Shown here in pieces: positions 1 through 7,330 of a stretch of DNA of 12,493 nt. The position numbers and the translations under genes are program-made. A model generated the notes under the pieces. The model had not been told where the DNA came from, searched no databases, and worked only from the letters and a program-made list of their open reading frames with translations. Origin of the DNA: JANMEX01 sp031422915 (GTDB taxonomy: Bacteria > Pseudomonadota > Alphaproteobacteria > Rhizobiales > Rhizobiaceae); contig JANPEK010000143.1 in NCBI GenBank assembly GCA_031422915.1, positions 1 through 12,493 on the forward strand. The letters are read 5' to 3'. Positions within the stretch are counted from its first letter, which is position 1, and each line of letters begins with the position of its first letter.

Positions 1-32
1 TTTTGCCGGAAAAGGCCCCTTATTCGGCAAAA
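1..32. repeat. Inverted repeat at window edge
   Basis: Bases 1-8 (TTTTGCCG) are the exact reverse complement of bases 25-32 (CGGCAAAA). One G:T and one A:T pair could extend the stem inward, leaving a loop of about 12 nt that holds AAGG and CCTT. The T run is on the 5' side and the A run on the 3' side in both readings, so this is not a classical intrinsic terminator. The left flank is outside the window, so the full element cannot be judged. Confidence 0.4.
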
Positions 33-80
33 TATGCAAGGAGAATCTCAACTTTGGCTAATTTTGGCGCTTCACACGGC

Positions 81-98
81 GAAAACGGCTCTCTGCCG
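81..98 (-). terminator. Weak candidate terminator after the DUF2459 gene
   Basis: Read on the minus strand, about 21 nt after the stop of the DUF2459 gene, there is a CGGC-AGAGA-GCCG hairpin (98 to 86) followed directly by TTTTC (85 to 81). The shape is right for a rho-independent terminator. The stem is only 4 bp, so it may be weak or accidental. It is the only terminator-like structure seen downstream of the aap genes in this window. Confidence 0.3.
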
Positions 99-119
99 AG
101 GAATTTCCGCTTTTCGGGC

Positions 120-812
120 TCAGTTATAGAGTTTCAATGACAGGCGCAGCGATTGCGGCAGCGGGTTCCAAACGCCGGTGCGCAATCCGGCGACACGCAG
201 CATCTGCGCGGTCCATGTATTGCAGCCGAGCAGCGCGTTGAAATAGCCGTTGGCTTCATAGAAATCATCGAACTCGCCGTAGAATTTTCCGGCGATCAGA
301 ATTGGAGCGTCGTTGATGCCTTTCGTGAACGATGCACGAATTTCCTTTTGTAACGAGGCAAGCCCCGCAGCAGAAATTGTCAGCTGGGTCACAGACGGGT
401 TGTCGCGAACAATCTCGCCGAGTGGTTCGACGTGCAACGTAGCCACGTCGAGTGTCAGCCCTTTGAGAAGCGGGATCGCCTTCAGGTCGCTCCAATTGGG
501 CGTTTCGATGTAAAACGCCCTTCCGCCCCGGCCAAAGGAAATGTAGCGGACATTGCTGTTGTCGAACCACTTCGCACCGTTTCCGGCTTTCAGAAATGCG
601 AATTCGGCGCGTGCGGCATCGTCGAACGGGATGATGATGTCAGAGTGGATCGGGTTGGCTGCGACGAAGATTTCCACGCTGTCGCTTGTCCCCGCTTCAA
701 CGGGAAAAAGCGGGCGCGGCACGAAGGCTGAGATGATGGCGAATGCGCCAAGCGCCAGCGCACTGAGCGCGACCCGGCGCAGCCATCGTCCGGCGGCTGT
801 GCGCAAGCTCAA
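120..812 (-). CDS. DUF2459/TIGR02117 family membrane-anchored protein
   Basis: This 230-residue protein resembles the DUF2459 (TIGR02117) family, whose biochemical function is not established. An arginine-rich N-terminus is followed by one hydrophobic segment (about residues 14-31), which suggests an inner-membrane anchor or uncleaved signal with the rest in the periplasm. Family-like blocks are NPIHSDIIIP (53-62, His56 and Asp58), the FGRGGRAFYIETPNW region (93-107) and the C-terminal ANGYFNALLGCNTWTAQ stretch (187-203), with a conserved Cys197-Asn-Thr-Trp. The arrangement of His and Cys suggests an enzyme fold, but this is inference. No ATG is available. The chosen TTG at 812 overlaps the aapP stop codon (TTGA), so translation is probably coupled to aapP. 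A second TTG two codons later is also possible. No strong ribosome binding site is visible. Family assignment is fairly secure; the start is less so. Confidence 0.75.
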   Translation of the reverse strand: MSLRTAAGRWLRRVALSALALGAFAIISAFVPRPLFPVEAGTSDSVEIFVAANPIHSDIIIPFDDAARAEFAFLKAGNGAKWFDNSNVRYISFGRGGRAFYIETPNWSDLKAIPLLKGLTLDVATLHVEPLGEIVRDNPSVTQLTISAAGLASLQKEIRASFTKGINDAPILIAGKFYGEFDDFYEANGYFNALLGCNTWTAQMLRVAGLRTGVWNPLPQSLRLSLKLYN

Positions 813-1570
813 TGCAAAATCTGGCTCAGGAACATCTTCGTGCGCTCATGCTGCGGGTTCTTGAAGAACTCGAGCGGTGCGTTCTGCTCAACGATCTGGC
901 CACGGTCCATGAAGATCACACGGTCGGCGACCTGACGGGCAAAACCCATTTCGTGGGTGACGCAGATCATGGTCATGCCTTCTTCGGCCAGCGACACCAT
1001 GGTTTCCAAGACTTCCTTGATCATTTCCGGATCAAGCGCCGATGTCGGCTCATCAAAAAGCATGACGCGCGGGTTCATGCACAGCGAGCGGGCAATGGCG
1101 ACACGCTGCTGCTGGCCGCCGGAAAGCTGGCCCGGATATTTGTTGGCTTGTTCGGGGATCTTGACCTTTTCGAGATAGTGCATCGCAACCTCGTCGGCCT
1201 TTTTCTTCGGCATCTTGCGCACCCAGATCGGGGCCAGCGTGCAGTTTTGAAGAATGGTAAGATGCGGGAACAGGTTGAAATGCTGGAACACCATGCCGAC
1301 CTCGCGGCGCACTTCGTCGATCTTTTTCAGGTCATTGGTCAGCTCAATGCCGTCAACAATGATCTGGCCCTTCTGGTGCTCTTCCAGCCGGTTGATGCAG
1401 CGGATCATCGTCGATTTGCCGGAACCGGACGGGCCGCAGACGACGATGCGCTCGCCCTTTTCGACGTTCAGATTGATGTCCTTGAGGACATGAAATTCGC
1501 CATACCATTTGTGCACACCGATCATCTGGACGGCGGCGGCGGTGGATGTGGAAACTGCAAGTTCAGCCAT
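809..1570 (-). CDS. aapP: General L-amino acid ABC transporter, ATPase AapP
   Basis: This is the cytoplasmic ATPase subunit of the general L-amino-acid permease; it hydrolyses ATP to drive AapQ/AapM. The 253 residues contain all ABC motifs: Walker A GPSGSGKS (46-53), Q-loop Gln96 in VFQHF, signature LSGGQQQ (149-155), Walker B VMLFDE (169-174) with Glu174, D-loop SALD (177-180) and switch His206. Length and motifs fit the polar-amino-acid (HisP/GlnQ) class. The ATG at 1570 has a good Shine-Dalgarno (TAGGAG, 6 nt spacing) and lies 9 nt after aapM. It is the last aap gene, and its stop overlaps the TTG start of the DUF2459 gene. The aap name rests on the intact JQMP neighbourhood, since the ATPase alone would not separate Aap from other amino-acid systems. 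Confidence 0.95.
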   Translation of the reverse strand: MAELAVSTSTAAAVQMIGVHKWYGEFHVLKDINLNVEKGERIVVCGPSGSGKSTMIRCINRLEEHQKGQIIVDGIELTNDLKKIDEVRREVGMVFQHFNLFPHLTILQNCTLAPIWVRKMPKKKADEVAMHYLEKVKIPEQANKYPGQLSGGQQQRVAIARSLCMNPRVMLFDEPTSALDPEMIKEVLETMVSLAEEGMTMICVTHEMGFARQVADRVIFMDRGQIVEQNAPLEFFKNPQHERTKMFLSQILH

Positions 1571-1579
1571 GTTTATCTC

Positions 1580-2737
1580 CTAACGCTTGTGACCGGTTTC
1601 CAGCTGCCGTTCCATGAATTGCGAATAACGCGACATGGAGAAACAGAAGAACCAGAAAATGAAGGCCGCGAAAATGAGGCCGGATTTCGGGGTGGATGGC
1701 GACGCCCAGTTGGCGTCGGAGAAGTTCTGGCGGACAATGCCGAGCAAGTCGAACATGCCGATGATGTAGACAAGGCTGGTGTCCTTGAACAGCGAGATGA
1801 ACGAGTTGACGATCGACGGGATCACCAGCTTCAGCGCCTGTGGCATGACGATGAGGCCCATCTTCTGCCAATAGCCAAGGCCGAGCGAATCCGCACCCTC
1901 ATACTGGCCTTTCGGAATCGCCTGAAGTCCGCCCCGGATCACTTCCGCCATGTAGGCGGATGAGAACAGGGCAACGCCGACCAGCGCGCGCATCAGCTTG
2001 TCAAAGGTCGTACCGGGCGGCAGGAACAGCGGCAGCATGACGGAAGCCATGAACAGCACGGTGACCAGCGGCACCCCGCGCACGGCCTCAATGAACACCA
2101 CCGACAGAAACTTGACCACCGGCAGCTTCGAGCGTCGTCCGAGTGCGAGCAAAATGCCAAGCGGCAATGACACGGTGATGCCGACGAAGGATATGACCAT
2201 CGTCACCAGCAAGCCGCCCCAAAGCTGCGTTTCGATATCCGCCAGACCGAACATGCCGCCGCGCAGCAGGATGTAGGCGACAATCGGGAACACAATGAAC
2301 AGCACGGCCGCATTCAGCGCCTTGTAGGGCACTTTCGGCATGGCGAGCGGGATCAGCGTTGCGGCAAATATCACCGCTGTCAGCCACACCCGCCAGCGTT
2401 CTGCATCGGGATAGCGGCCGACCATGAACTGCTCAAACTTTGCGCCGACAAAAGCCCAACAAGCGCCGGACCAGCCTTCCGGCTGAATGCCGCCCTGCGC
2501 CGCTGTGGTGCAGAAGGTGCGGTCAGTGCCGGTCCATTGTGCATCGATGAACAACCAGCGGAAAATTGGCGGCAGCAGCCAGGCGAGGATGAGGAAGGCG
2601 AAAATCGACAGCACGCTGTCGGTGACGCTGGCAAACAGGTTTTTGCGCGCCCAGCCGACAATGCCGGTTTCCTTGAAGGGCGGCGGCAGCGAGGGCTCTT
2701 CTGACGTGCGCACATAGCCGTTGGTCATGGTGTTCAT
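1580..2737 (-). CDS. aapM: General L-amino acid ABC transporter, permease AapM
   Basis: Inner-membrane permease of the general amino-acid transporter, 385 residues, much longer than HisM-type permeases, as is typical of AapM. Predicted hydrophobic segments lie near residues 40-63, 114-134, 141-158, 172-199, 209-240, 250-265 and 352-368. The stretch CWAFVGAKFEQFMVGRYP (93-110) between early helices is typical of AapM/YhdY proteins. The ATPase-contacting EAA loop is at about 265-300 (EVIRGGLQAIPKGQYEGADSLGLG onward). The start ATG at 2737 is preceded by GGAG with 7 nt spacing; another in-frame ATG lies three codons later. The gene begins 1 nt after the aapQ stop, so the two permeases are probably coupled. 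With AapQ it forms the heterodimeric channel. Confidence 0.95.
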   Translation of the reverse strand: MNTMTNGYVRTSEEPSLPPPFKETGIVGWARKNLFASVTDSVLSIFAFLILAWLLPPIFRWLFIDAQWTGTDRTFCTTAAQGGIQPEGWSGACWAFVGAKFEQFMVGRYPDAERWRVWLTAVIFAATLIPLAMPKVPYKALNAAVLFIVFPIVAYILLRGGMFGLADIETQLWGGLLVTMVISFVGITVSLPLGILLALGRRSKLPVVKFLSVVFIEAVRGVPLVTVLFMASVMLPLFLPPGTTFDKLMRALVGVALFSSAYMAEVIRGGLQAIPKGQYEGADSLGLGYWQKMGLIVMPQALKLVIPSIVNSFISLFKDTSLVYIIGMFDLLGIVRQNFSDANWASPSTPKSGLIFAAFIFWFFCFSMSRYSQFMERQLETGHKR

Positions 2738-2738
2738 G

Positions 2739-3929
2739 TCAGCGCTCCACCAAGGCCATTTTGGCGTTGAACCAGTTCATGAATGCGGAGGTGAGGATGC
2801 TGATGCCAAGGTAAACTATCATCCAGATCGCGACGATTTCGACCGCCTGACCGGTCTGGTTCAGGATTGTTCCGCCGACGGCGACAAGGTCCGGATAGCC
2901 GATGGCAATGGCGAGGGACGAGTTTTTGGTGAGGTTGAGAAACTGGCTCGTGAGCGGCGGAATGATGATGCGCATGGCCTGAGGAATGACCACTAGCCGA
3001 AGCAAATGCGTACGTGACAGGCCAACGGCCTGCGAGGCTTCGGTTTGGCCCTTGGCAACACCCACAATGCCGGAGCGCACAATTTCTGCGATGTAGGATG
3101 CCGTATAAACGGACAGCGCGAGATAGAGCGAGAGGAACTCCGGCTTGACCTGCATGCCGCCCGACAGATTGAACGTCGAGAGTTTCGGCACTTCGACCGT
3201 TACTGGCATCTTGGCAAGGAAGAAGGCCAGCAGCGGCAAGCCAATTATCAGCCCCAGCGACGTCCAGAACACCGGAAACTGCTGCCCGGTATCCTGTTGT
3301 CGCTTGCGCGACCAATGGGCGACGAACCCTGCAATGATGATCGCCGTTGCCAATCCGATAAGAATGAGGCCGCTGCCTTCGCTCCAGATCAGGCGCGGCA
3401 TGAACAGGCCGCGGCTGTTGAGAAAGCTGCTCAGCGGCATCGCAATCGATTCTTTGGGCTGCGGCAGCACGGAAAGGACGCCGAAATACCAGAAGAAAAT
3501 TTGCAACAGCGGCGGAATGTTGCGGAAGATTTCGACGTAGACGGTGGCAAGGCTGCGCACGAGCCAGTTGCCCGACAGTCTGCCGATGCCAACGATAAAG
3601 CCGAGGATCAGCGCCGTGACGATGCCGACTGCGGAAATGATGATGGTGTTGAGAATGCCGACGTATAGCGCCCTGAGATAGGTAGAGTCGCTGTCATAGG
3701 CGATTGGCACTTGCGCGATGTCAAAACCCGCCCGGCCATTGAGGAAGCCGAAACCGGAGGCGATGCTGGAGCGTTTGAGGTTTTCCGCCGTGTTGCCGAT
3801 GATCCAAACGACGAGAACGACGAGCAACAGGGCCAGCACGGCTTGCGATACAATACCGCGGACCTTGGGGTCGTAAAGCAGTGCGGACAGTCTGGATGTC
3901 CTGCCTTGCGACATATCGCTGACAGCCAT
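2739..3929 (-). CDS. aapQ: General L-amino acid ABC transporter, permease AapQ
   Basis: Inner-membrane permease partner of AapM, 396 residues. Hydrophobic segments are visible near 27-46, 92-116, 135-155, 186-205, 221-240, 264-283 and 361-385. The HisMQ-type entry region runs from NTIIISAVGIVTALILG (94-110) through FRNIPPLLQIFFWYFG (135-150). The EAA loop for contact with AapP is at about 281-316 (AEIVRSGIVGVAKGQTEASQ onward). A long extra-membrane insert sits between about 156 and 260, usual for this family. The ATG at 3929 has GGGAG 7 nt upstream. The gene follows aapJ after 83 nt containing a strong hairpin, and its stop is 1 nt from aapM. In characterised rhizobia the Aap system imports a wide range of L-amino acids; that range is family knowledge, not visible here. 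Confidence 0.95.
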   Translation of the reverse strand: MAVSDMSQGRTSRLSALLYDPKVRGIVSQAVLALLLVVLVVWIIGNTAENLKRSSIASGFGFLNGRAGFDIAQVPIAYDSDSTYLRALYVGILNTIIISAVGIVTALILGFIVGIGRLSGNWLVRSLATVYVEIFRNIPPLLQIFFWYFGVLSVLPQPKESIAMPLSSFLNSRGLFMPRLIWSEGSGLILIGLATAIIIAGFVAHWSRKRQQDTGQQFPVFWTSLGLIIGLPLLAFFLAKMPVTVEVPKLSTFNLSGGMQVKPEFLSLYLALSVYTASYIAEIVRSGIVGVAKGQTEASQAVGLSRTHLLRLVVIPQAMRIIIPPLTSQFLNLTKNSSLAIAIGYPDLVAVGGTILNQTGQAVEIVAIWMIVYLGISILTSAFMNWFNAKMALVER

Positions 3930-3965
3930 GAGCCGCTCCCATCAAACCGGTTTCAAAGACTTATG

Positions 3966-3996
3966 TCCGGCGGCAGCGAGCATGCGCGCCGCCGGA
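3966..3996 (-). promoter_or_regulatory. Intercistronic hairpin between aapJ and aapQ
   Basis: A perfect 9 bp inverted repeat (TCCGGCGGC at 3966-3974, GCCGCCGGA at 3988-3996) continues, after one bulged base, with 3 more G:C pairs (3976-3978 with 3985-3987) and a 6-nt loop. It begins 16 nt after the aapJ stop on the minus strand. It is not followed by a U run, so it is unlikely to be a full terminator. Hairpins after the binding-protein gene are known in other ABC operons to protect upstream mRNA from 3' decay and raise binding-protein yield; that role here is inference. Confidence 0.7.
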
Positions 3997-4012
3997 TCGT
4001 CACGGATTGATA

Positions 4013-5041
4013 TCAGCGGACCGGCGGTGCGTATTGCAGGCCACCTTTCGACCACAGCGCATTGACGCCGCGGGCGATCTTCAGCGGAGAACCGGCACCA
4101 ACGTTGCGGTCAAAGCTTTCGCCGTAATTGCCGACGGCCTTGACTATGTTGTAGGCCCAATCATTGCCAAGACCCAGATCGGTGCCGATCTTGGTATCAG
4201 CTTCCTTGCCGAGGAAGCGCAGGATGTCCGGGTTGGTCGATGCGCTCATTTCTTCAAGATTTGCCTGTGTTATGCCGAATTCCTCGGCATTCAGCATGGC
4301 GTTAAACGTCCACTTGACGACATCAAACCACTGGTCATCGCCCTGACGCACGGCTGGTCCAAGCGGCTCCTTGGAAATGATTTCTGGCAACACGACATGA
4401 TCATCCGGCGCGGCAAGCGCGAGGCGTGTGGCGTAAAGGCCGGACTGATCGGTGGTCAGAACATCGCAACGACCGGAATCATAGGCAGCGTTCACTTCTT
4501 CGTTCTTTTCGAACACGACCGGCGAATATTCCATTTTGTTGGCTTTGAAATAGTCAGCAAGGTTCAATTCGGTGGTCGTGCCGGCCTGTACGCAGACTGA
4601 TGCACCAGAAAGCTGCAGCGCGGAATTGACGCCGGAGATTTTCTTGGAGTTGATCATGAAGCCTTGGCCATCATAGTAGTTGACGCCCGCGAAATTGAGA
4701 CCAAGCGCGGTGTCGCGGTTGATGGTCCAAGTGGTGTTGCGTGCCAGAAGATCGACTTCGCCGGACTGAAGTGCGGTGAAACGCTCTTTGGCAGATAGCG
4801 GCGTGAACTTTACTTTCGTGCCGTCGCCAAACACGGCAGCGGCGACAGCTCGGCAGAAATCAACATCAAGGCCGGTCCATTCGCCCTTGTCATCGGGAGC
4901 AGAGAAGCCGGCAAGGCCGACGTTCACGCCGCATTGCACAAATCCTTTGGTCTTGACGTCATCAAGCGTGGCGGCTCCCGCAGCAGATGCGAAGGCAAAA
5001 AATGCCGAGCCGAGAAGCGCGATTTTGAGTTGGTTTTTCAT
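4013..5041 (-). CDS. aapJ: General L-amino acid ABC transporter, periplasmic binding protein AapJ
   Basis: Periplasmic solute-binding protein that captures amino acids and delivers them to AapQM, 342 residues, normal for AapJ. A signal peptide is clear: basic MKNQLK, hydrophobic core (residues 7-19) and a likely cut after Ala-Gly-Ala23. The mature part starts LDDVKTKGFVQCGVN and carries family-3 binding-protein features, such as the GEWTGLDVDFCRAVAAAVFG stretch (53-72) and the ligand-contact region RNTTWTINRD (101-110). Four cysteines are visible (Cys37, 63, 150, 192), a pattern common in AapJ. The ATG at 5041 has an AGGTAGGA-type ribosome site close upstream. It is the first gene of the operon; a promoter candidate lies about 110-145 nt upstream. 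No sigma54 -24/-12 element was found by eye. Confidence 0.96.
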   Translation of the reverse strand: MKNQLKIALLGSAFFAFASAAGAATLDDVKTKGFVQCGVNVGLAGFSAPDDKGEWTGLDVDFCRAVAAAVFGDGTKVKFTPLSAKERFTALQSGEVDLLARNTTWTINRDTALGLNFAGVNYYDGQGFMINSKKISGVNSALQLSGASVCVQAGTTTELNLADYFKANKMEYSPVVFEKNEEVNAAYDSGRCDVLTTDQSGLYATRLALAAPDDHVVLPEIISKEPLGPAVRQGDDQWFDVVKWTFNAMLNAEEFGITQANLEEMSASTNPDILRFLGKEADTKIGTDLGLGNDWAYNIVKAVGNYGESFDRNVGAGSPLKIARGVNALWSKGGLQYAPPVR

Positions 5042-5157
5042 TGGTGTCCTACCTCTGGTTTACCCGTTCAATATTATTGGCGGTCCGCTGCATTCGCGCG
5101 CCCGCTGTTCGCAATGCCGCCGTTCACTTTTCGGGATGGCAGACATCATGAACGCTT

Positions 5158-5186
5158 ATCGAATGTTATTCCGCAGGGTTGGTCAA
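5158..5186 (-). promoter_or_regulatory. aapJ: Candidate sigma70 promoter of the aap operon
   Basis: On the minus strand, TTGACC (5186 to 5181) and TTCGAT (5163 to 5158) are separated by exactly 17 nt. This matches the -35 well and the -10 moderately (3 of 6). Transcription would begin near 5150, giving a leader of about 110 nt before the aapJ ATG. The rest of the 5042-5308 gap holds an AT-rich odd palindrome CAATATTATTG (5069-5079) in the leader and a spaced inverted repeat GATTTTT/AAAAATC (5223-5229 and 5252-5258) upstream of the -35. Either could be a regulator site, but nothing identifies the regulator. Confidence 0.4.
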
Positions 5187-5308
5187 GTGCGTATTGTCCA
5201 ATCAACGGGGGACATTTCGAGCGATTTTTGCCTGATTTGGTGAAATGCGCGAAAAATCAGCATGCCGAATCGCAAATGTGCAGGCAGGTGGCGCATTCCA
5301 GTCGAAGT

Positions 5309-6094
5309 TTAGCGAATTCTGGGGAGTGTGACGTCTTTTGTCAAACCAAACACCACCTGCCTTTTTCCGAGCCACCGCGAAAAGCACAGCCCAAAAAGCA
5401 TGCCGATGGCAAAGCCGGTGACCACGTCGGACGGATAGTGTGCCTTAGCTGCGATGCGGGTTGCGGCAAGGATGAAGCCCACTGGCAAGATCAGCCAACG
5501 CAATTTCGGGAACCACAGCATGAATGCCAACGTCACGGCACCCATGGTTGTCGCATGGCCGGACGGCATGCTGGCAAAGTCGTAGCCAACGGACAAAGGC
5601 TCGAAATGCACCGCCCCGAATTGCTCGAGCAGTTTGGGACGTGCGCGGCCGATCGGGATTTTGATCAGGTTGACAAGAATTCCAGACCCCGCAACGGACC
5701 CAAACAAGAATGCAGACTGGCCGTAAAGCCGAAGCAGCCGCGCCTTGGCTTTCTGGCGGTACGCTGACCAGTCAAGTAACGCTGTGATGAGGAACAGCAA
5801 AGCGGCAGGTATCAGATAGCGGTCAGATTTGCCGACGTTGGTGATCGCGGTCATGATCTCAAAAATTTGCCAGTCAGACGCGATCACCGCCCGCAGCGCC
5901 TTTTCGTCAGCCATCAGCATCAAGACGGCGGCAACTGCCGCCGCTGACAGCGCAAACACGGTCATCGGACGTGTCCAGACGCTGGCTTCCAAATGCAACG
6001 GTGCTTTTTCCAATTCCGCGCGGGCGCGCGCAATTGACGATGTGATGGGCCAGAATTTTCTTGGCGTATCTTGACCGGAGGGCATTTCAAACAT
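5309..6094 (-). CDS. PAP2-family membrane phosphatase
   Basis: Integral membrane phosphatase of the PAP2 (phosphatidic acid phosphatase type 2) superfamily, about 261 residues from ATG 6094. All three catalytic motifs are present: KX6RP (Lys145 to Arg152-Pro153, KIPIGRARP), PSGH (177-180, His180) and the RX5HX3D element with Arg213, His219 and Asp223 (RIAAKAHYPSD); the usual Ser before this Arg is Thr. Hydrophobic segments surround the motifs, so hydrolysis is expected at the periplasmic face of the inner membrane. Possible substrates are undecaprenyl pyrophosphate, phosphatidylglycerol phosphate or lipid A phosphate; the sequence does not decide. The start is uncertain: TTG 6100, ATG 6094 and ATG 6085 are all in frame, and none has a good ribosome site. 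It is divergent from metC, so promoters must be compact or overlap coding sequence. Confidence 0.85.
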   Translation of the reverse strand: MFEMPSGQDTPRKFWPITSSIARARAELEKAPLHLEASVWTRPMTVFALSAAAVAAVLMLMADEKALRAVIASDWQIFEIMTAITNVGKSDRYLIPAALLFLITALLDWSAYRQKAKARLLRLYGQSAFLFGSVAGSGILVNLIKIPIGRARPKLLEQFGAVHFEPLSVGYDFASMPSGHATTMGAVTLAFMLWFPKLRWLILPVGFILAATRIAAKAHYPSDVVTGFAIGMLFGLCFSRWLGKRQVVFGLTKDVTLPRIR

Positions 6095-6156
6095 GTCCAA
6101 AATTCAATACCAGTCTTCCCTTCAAGGATGCCGGCATGTTTGGCAAGCGAGGCTTT

Positions 6157-7326
6157 ATGGCGACGACCGAGAAATCAACACTGGGCATCAACACACGCCT
6201 TGCGCATGACGGCTACAATCCGCGCGACTATCACGGCTTCGTTAACCCGCCAGTGGTCCACGCCTCGACCGTGCTGTTTCCAGATGCAGCGACGATGGAA
6301 GGCCGGAACCAGAAATACACCTACGGCACGCGCGGCACGACGACGACCACAGCGTTGGAAGAGGCGATCAATCTGCTCGAAGGCTCAGCCGACACGATCC
6401 TTGTGCCATCCGGACTCGCCGCTGTCACGGTGCCCTTGCTGTCGTTCCTCTCAGCAGGCGATCATTTGCTGATTGTCGATTCGGTCTACCATCCGACGCG
6501 CCGTTTTGCCGACACGATGCTGAAACGGCTTGGTATTGATGTCGAATACTATCCGCCGGATCTAGGCGCCAGCATCGCGTCATGGATGAAGCCGAACACG
6601 ACAGTGGTGTTCACTGAATCGCCCGGCTCCAACACGTTTGAAATGCAGGACATTCCGGCCATCGCTAAAGCGGCACATGCGGGCGGCGCGATTGTCATGA
6701 TGGACAACACCTGGGCAACGCCGTTGTTTTTCAAGCCTTTGGACCATGGCGTTGATATTTCGATTCATGCGGCGACAAAATATCCGTCCGGCCATTCGGA
6801 TGTTTTGATGGGCACGGTTTCGGCAAACGAGCGCTGCGCGCACCAACTGCGCGAGAGTTTCATCACTCTCGGCACATGCGTCGGGCCGGACGATGCCTAC
6901 CAGATACTGCGCGGCTTGCGCACCATGGGCATCCGCCTTGAGCGGCATCAGCAGACGACACTTGCGCTGGCTGAATGGCTGGAAACCGATAGCCGCGTCG
7001 CCCGCGTCCTGCACCCTGCCCTGCCGTCTTTCCCCGGTCATGACCTGTGGAAGCGCGATTTCTGCGGTTCTTCCGGCATTTTCTCGATTGTGCTGAACGG
7101 CGGAGGCAAAAAGGAAGCGCATGCGTTCCTCGACGCGCTCAAGATCTTCGGCCTTGGCTATTCCTGGGGCGGCTATGAGAGCCTCGCCATCCACGTCTGG
7201 CTCGGCGACCGCGTGCACTCCAAGGGACCAAGTGAAGGGCCGGTTATCCGGCTTCAGATCGGGCTGGAGGATGCGGTGGATTTGCGGGCGGATATCGAGC
7301 GCGGGTTGAGGGCGGCATTCATCTGA
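6157..7326 (+). CDS. metC: Cystathionine beta-lyase (MetC-type PLP enzyme)
   Basis: Cytoplasmic pyridoxal-phosphate enzyme of the Cys/Met metabolism (trans-sulfuration) family. It is expected to cleave cystathionine to homocysteine, pyruvate and ammonia in methionine synthesis. The 389 residues show the cofactor lysine Lys208 in ATKYPSGHSD, the YTYGTRG segment (54-60, Tyr56 and Arg59 contacting phosphate), Asp183 in MMDNTWATP for the pyridine nitrogen, GGYESL (338-343) and the substrate-carboxylate Arg365 in VIRLQIGLED. The SxHxATKYxxGHSD form and the C-terminal GGYESL favour beta-lyase over gamma-synthase, but family members can overlap in activity. ATG 6157 has GAGG 4 nt upstream. An in-frame ATG at 6136 has AAGGA with 7 nt spacing and would add 7 residues (MFGKRGF). 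No SAM-responsive riboswitch is seen. It converges on the hepT-like gene with 4 bp between stops. Confidence 0.9.
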   Translation: MATTEKSTLGINTRLAHDGYNPRDYHGFVNPPVVHASTVLFPDAATMEGRNQKYTYGTRGTTTTTALEEAINLLEGSADTILVPSGLAAVTVPLLSFLSAGDHLLIVDSVYHPTRRFADTMLKRLGIDVEYYPPDLGASIASWMKPNTTVVFTESPGSNTFEMQDIPAIAKAAHAGGAIVMMDNTWATPLFFKPLDHGVDISIHAATKYPSGHSDVLMGTVSANERCAHQLRESFITLGTCVGPDDAYQILRGLRTMGIRLERHQQTTLALAEWLETDSRVARVLHPALPSFPGHDLWKRDFCGSSGIFSIVLNGGGKKEAHAFLDALKIFGLGYSWGGYESLAIHVWLGDRVHSKGPSEGPVIRLQIGLEDAVDLRADIERGLRAAFI

Positions 7327-7330
7327 ACCA

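Noticed and set aside
812..1963. Long open frame (383 codons) on the plus strand
   Set aside because: It is antisense to aapP and aapM, rich in His/Asp/Arg with no recognisable fold, and explained by high-GC shadowing of clearly real genes.
5042..5308. Sigma54 or NtrC control of aapJ
   Set aside because: Nitrogen control is known for aap in some rhizobia, but no TGGCAC-N5-TTGC-type element was found; only sigma70-like boxes are visible.
6095..6156. SAM-II type riboswitch before metC
   Set aside because: Such elements occur before methionine genes in this class, but the gap is short and I saw neither the expected pseudoknot pairing nor the conserved core.
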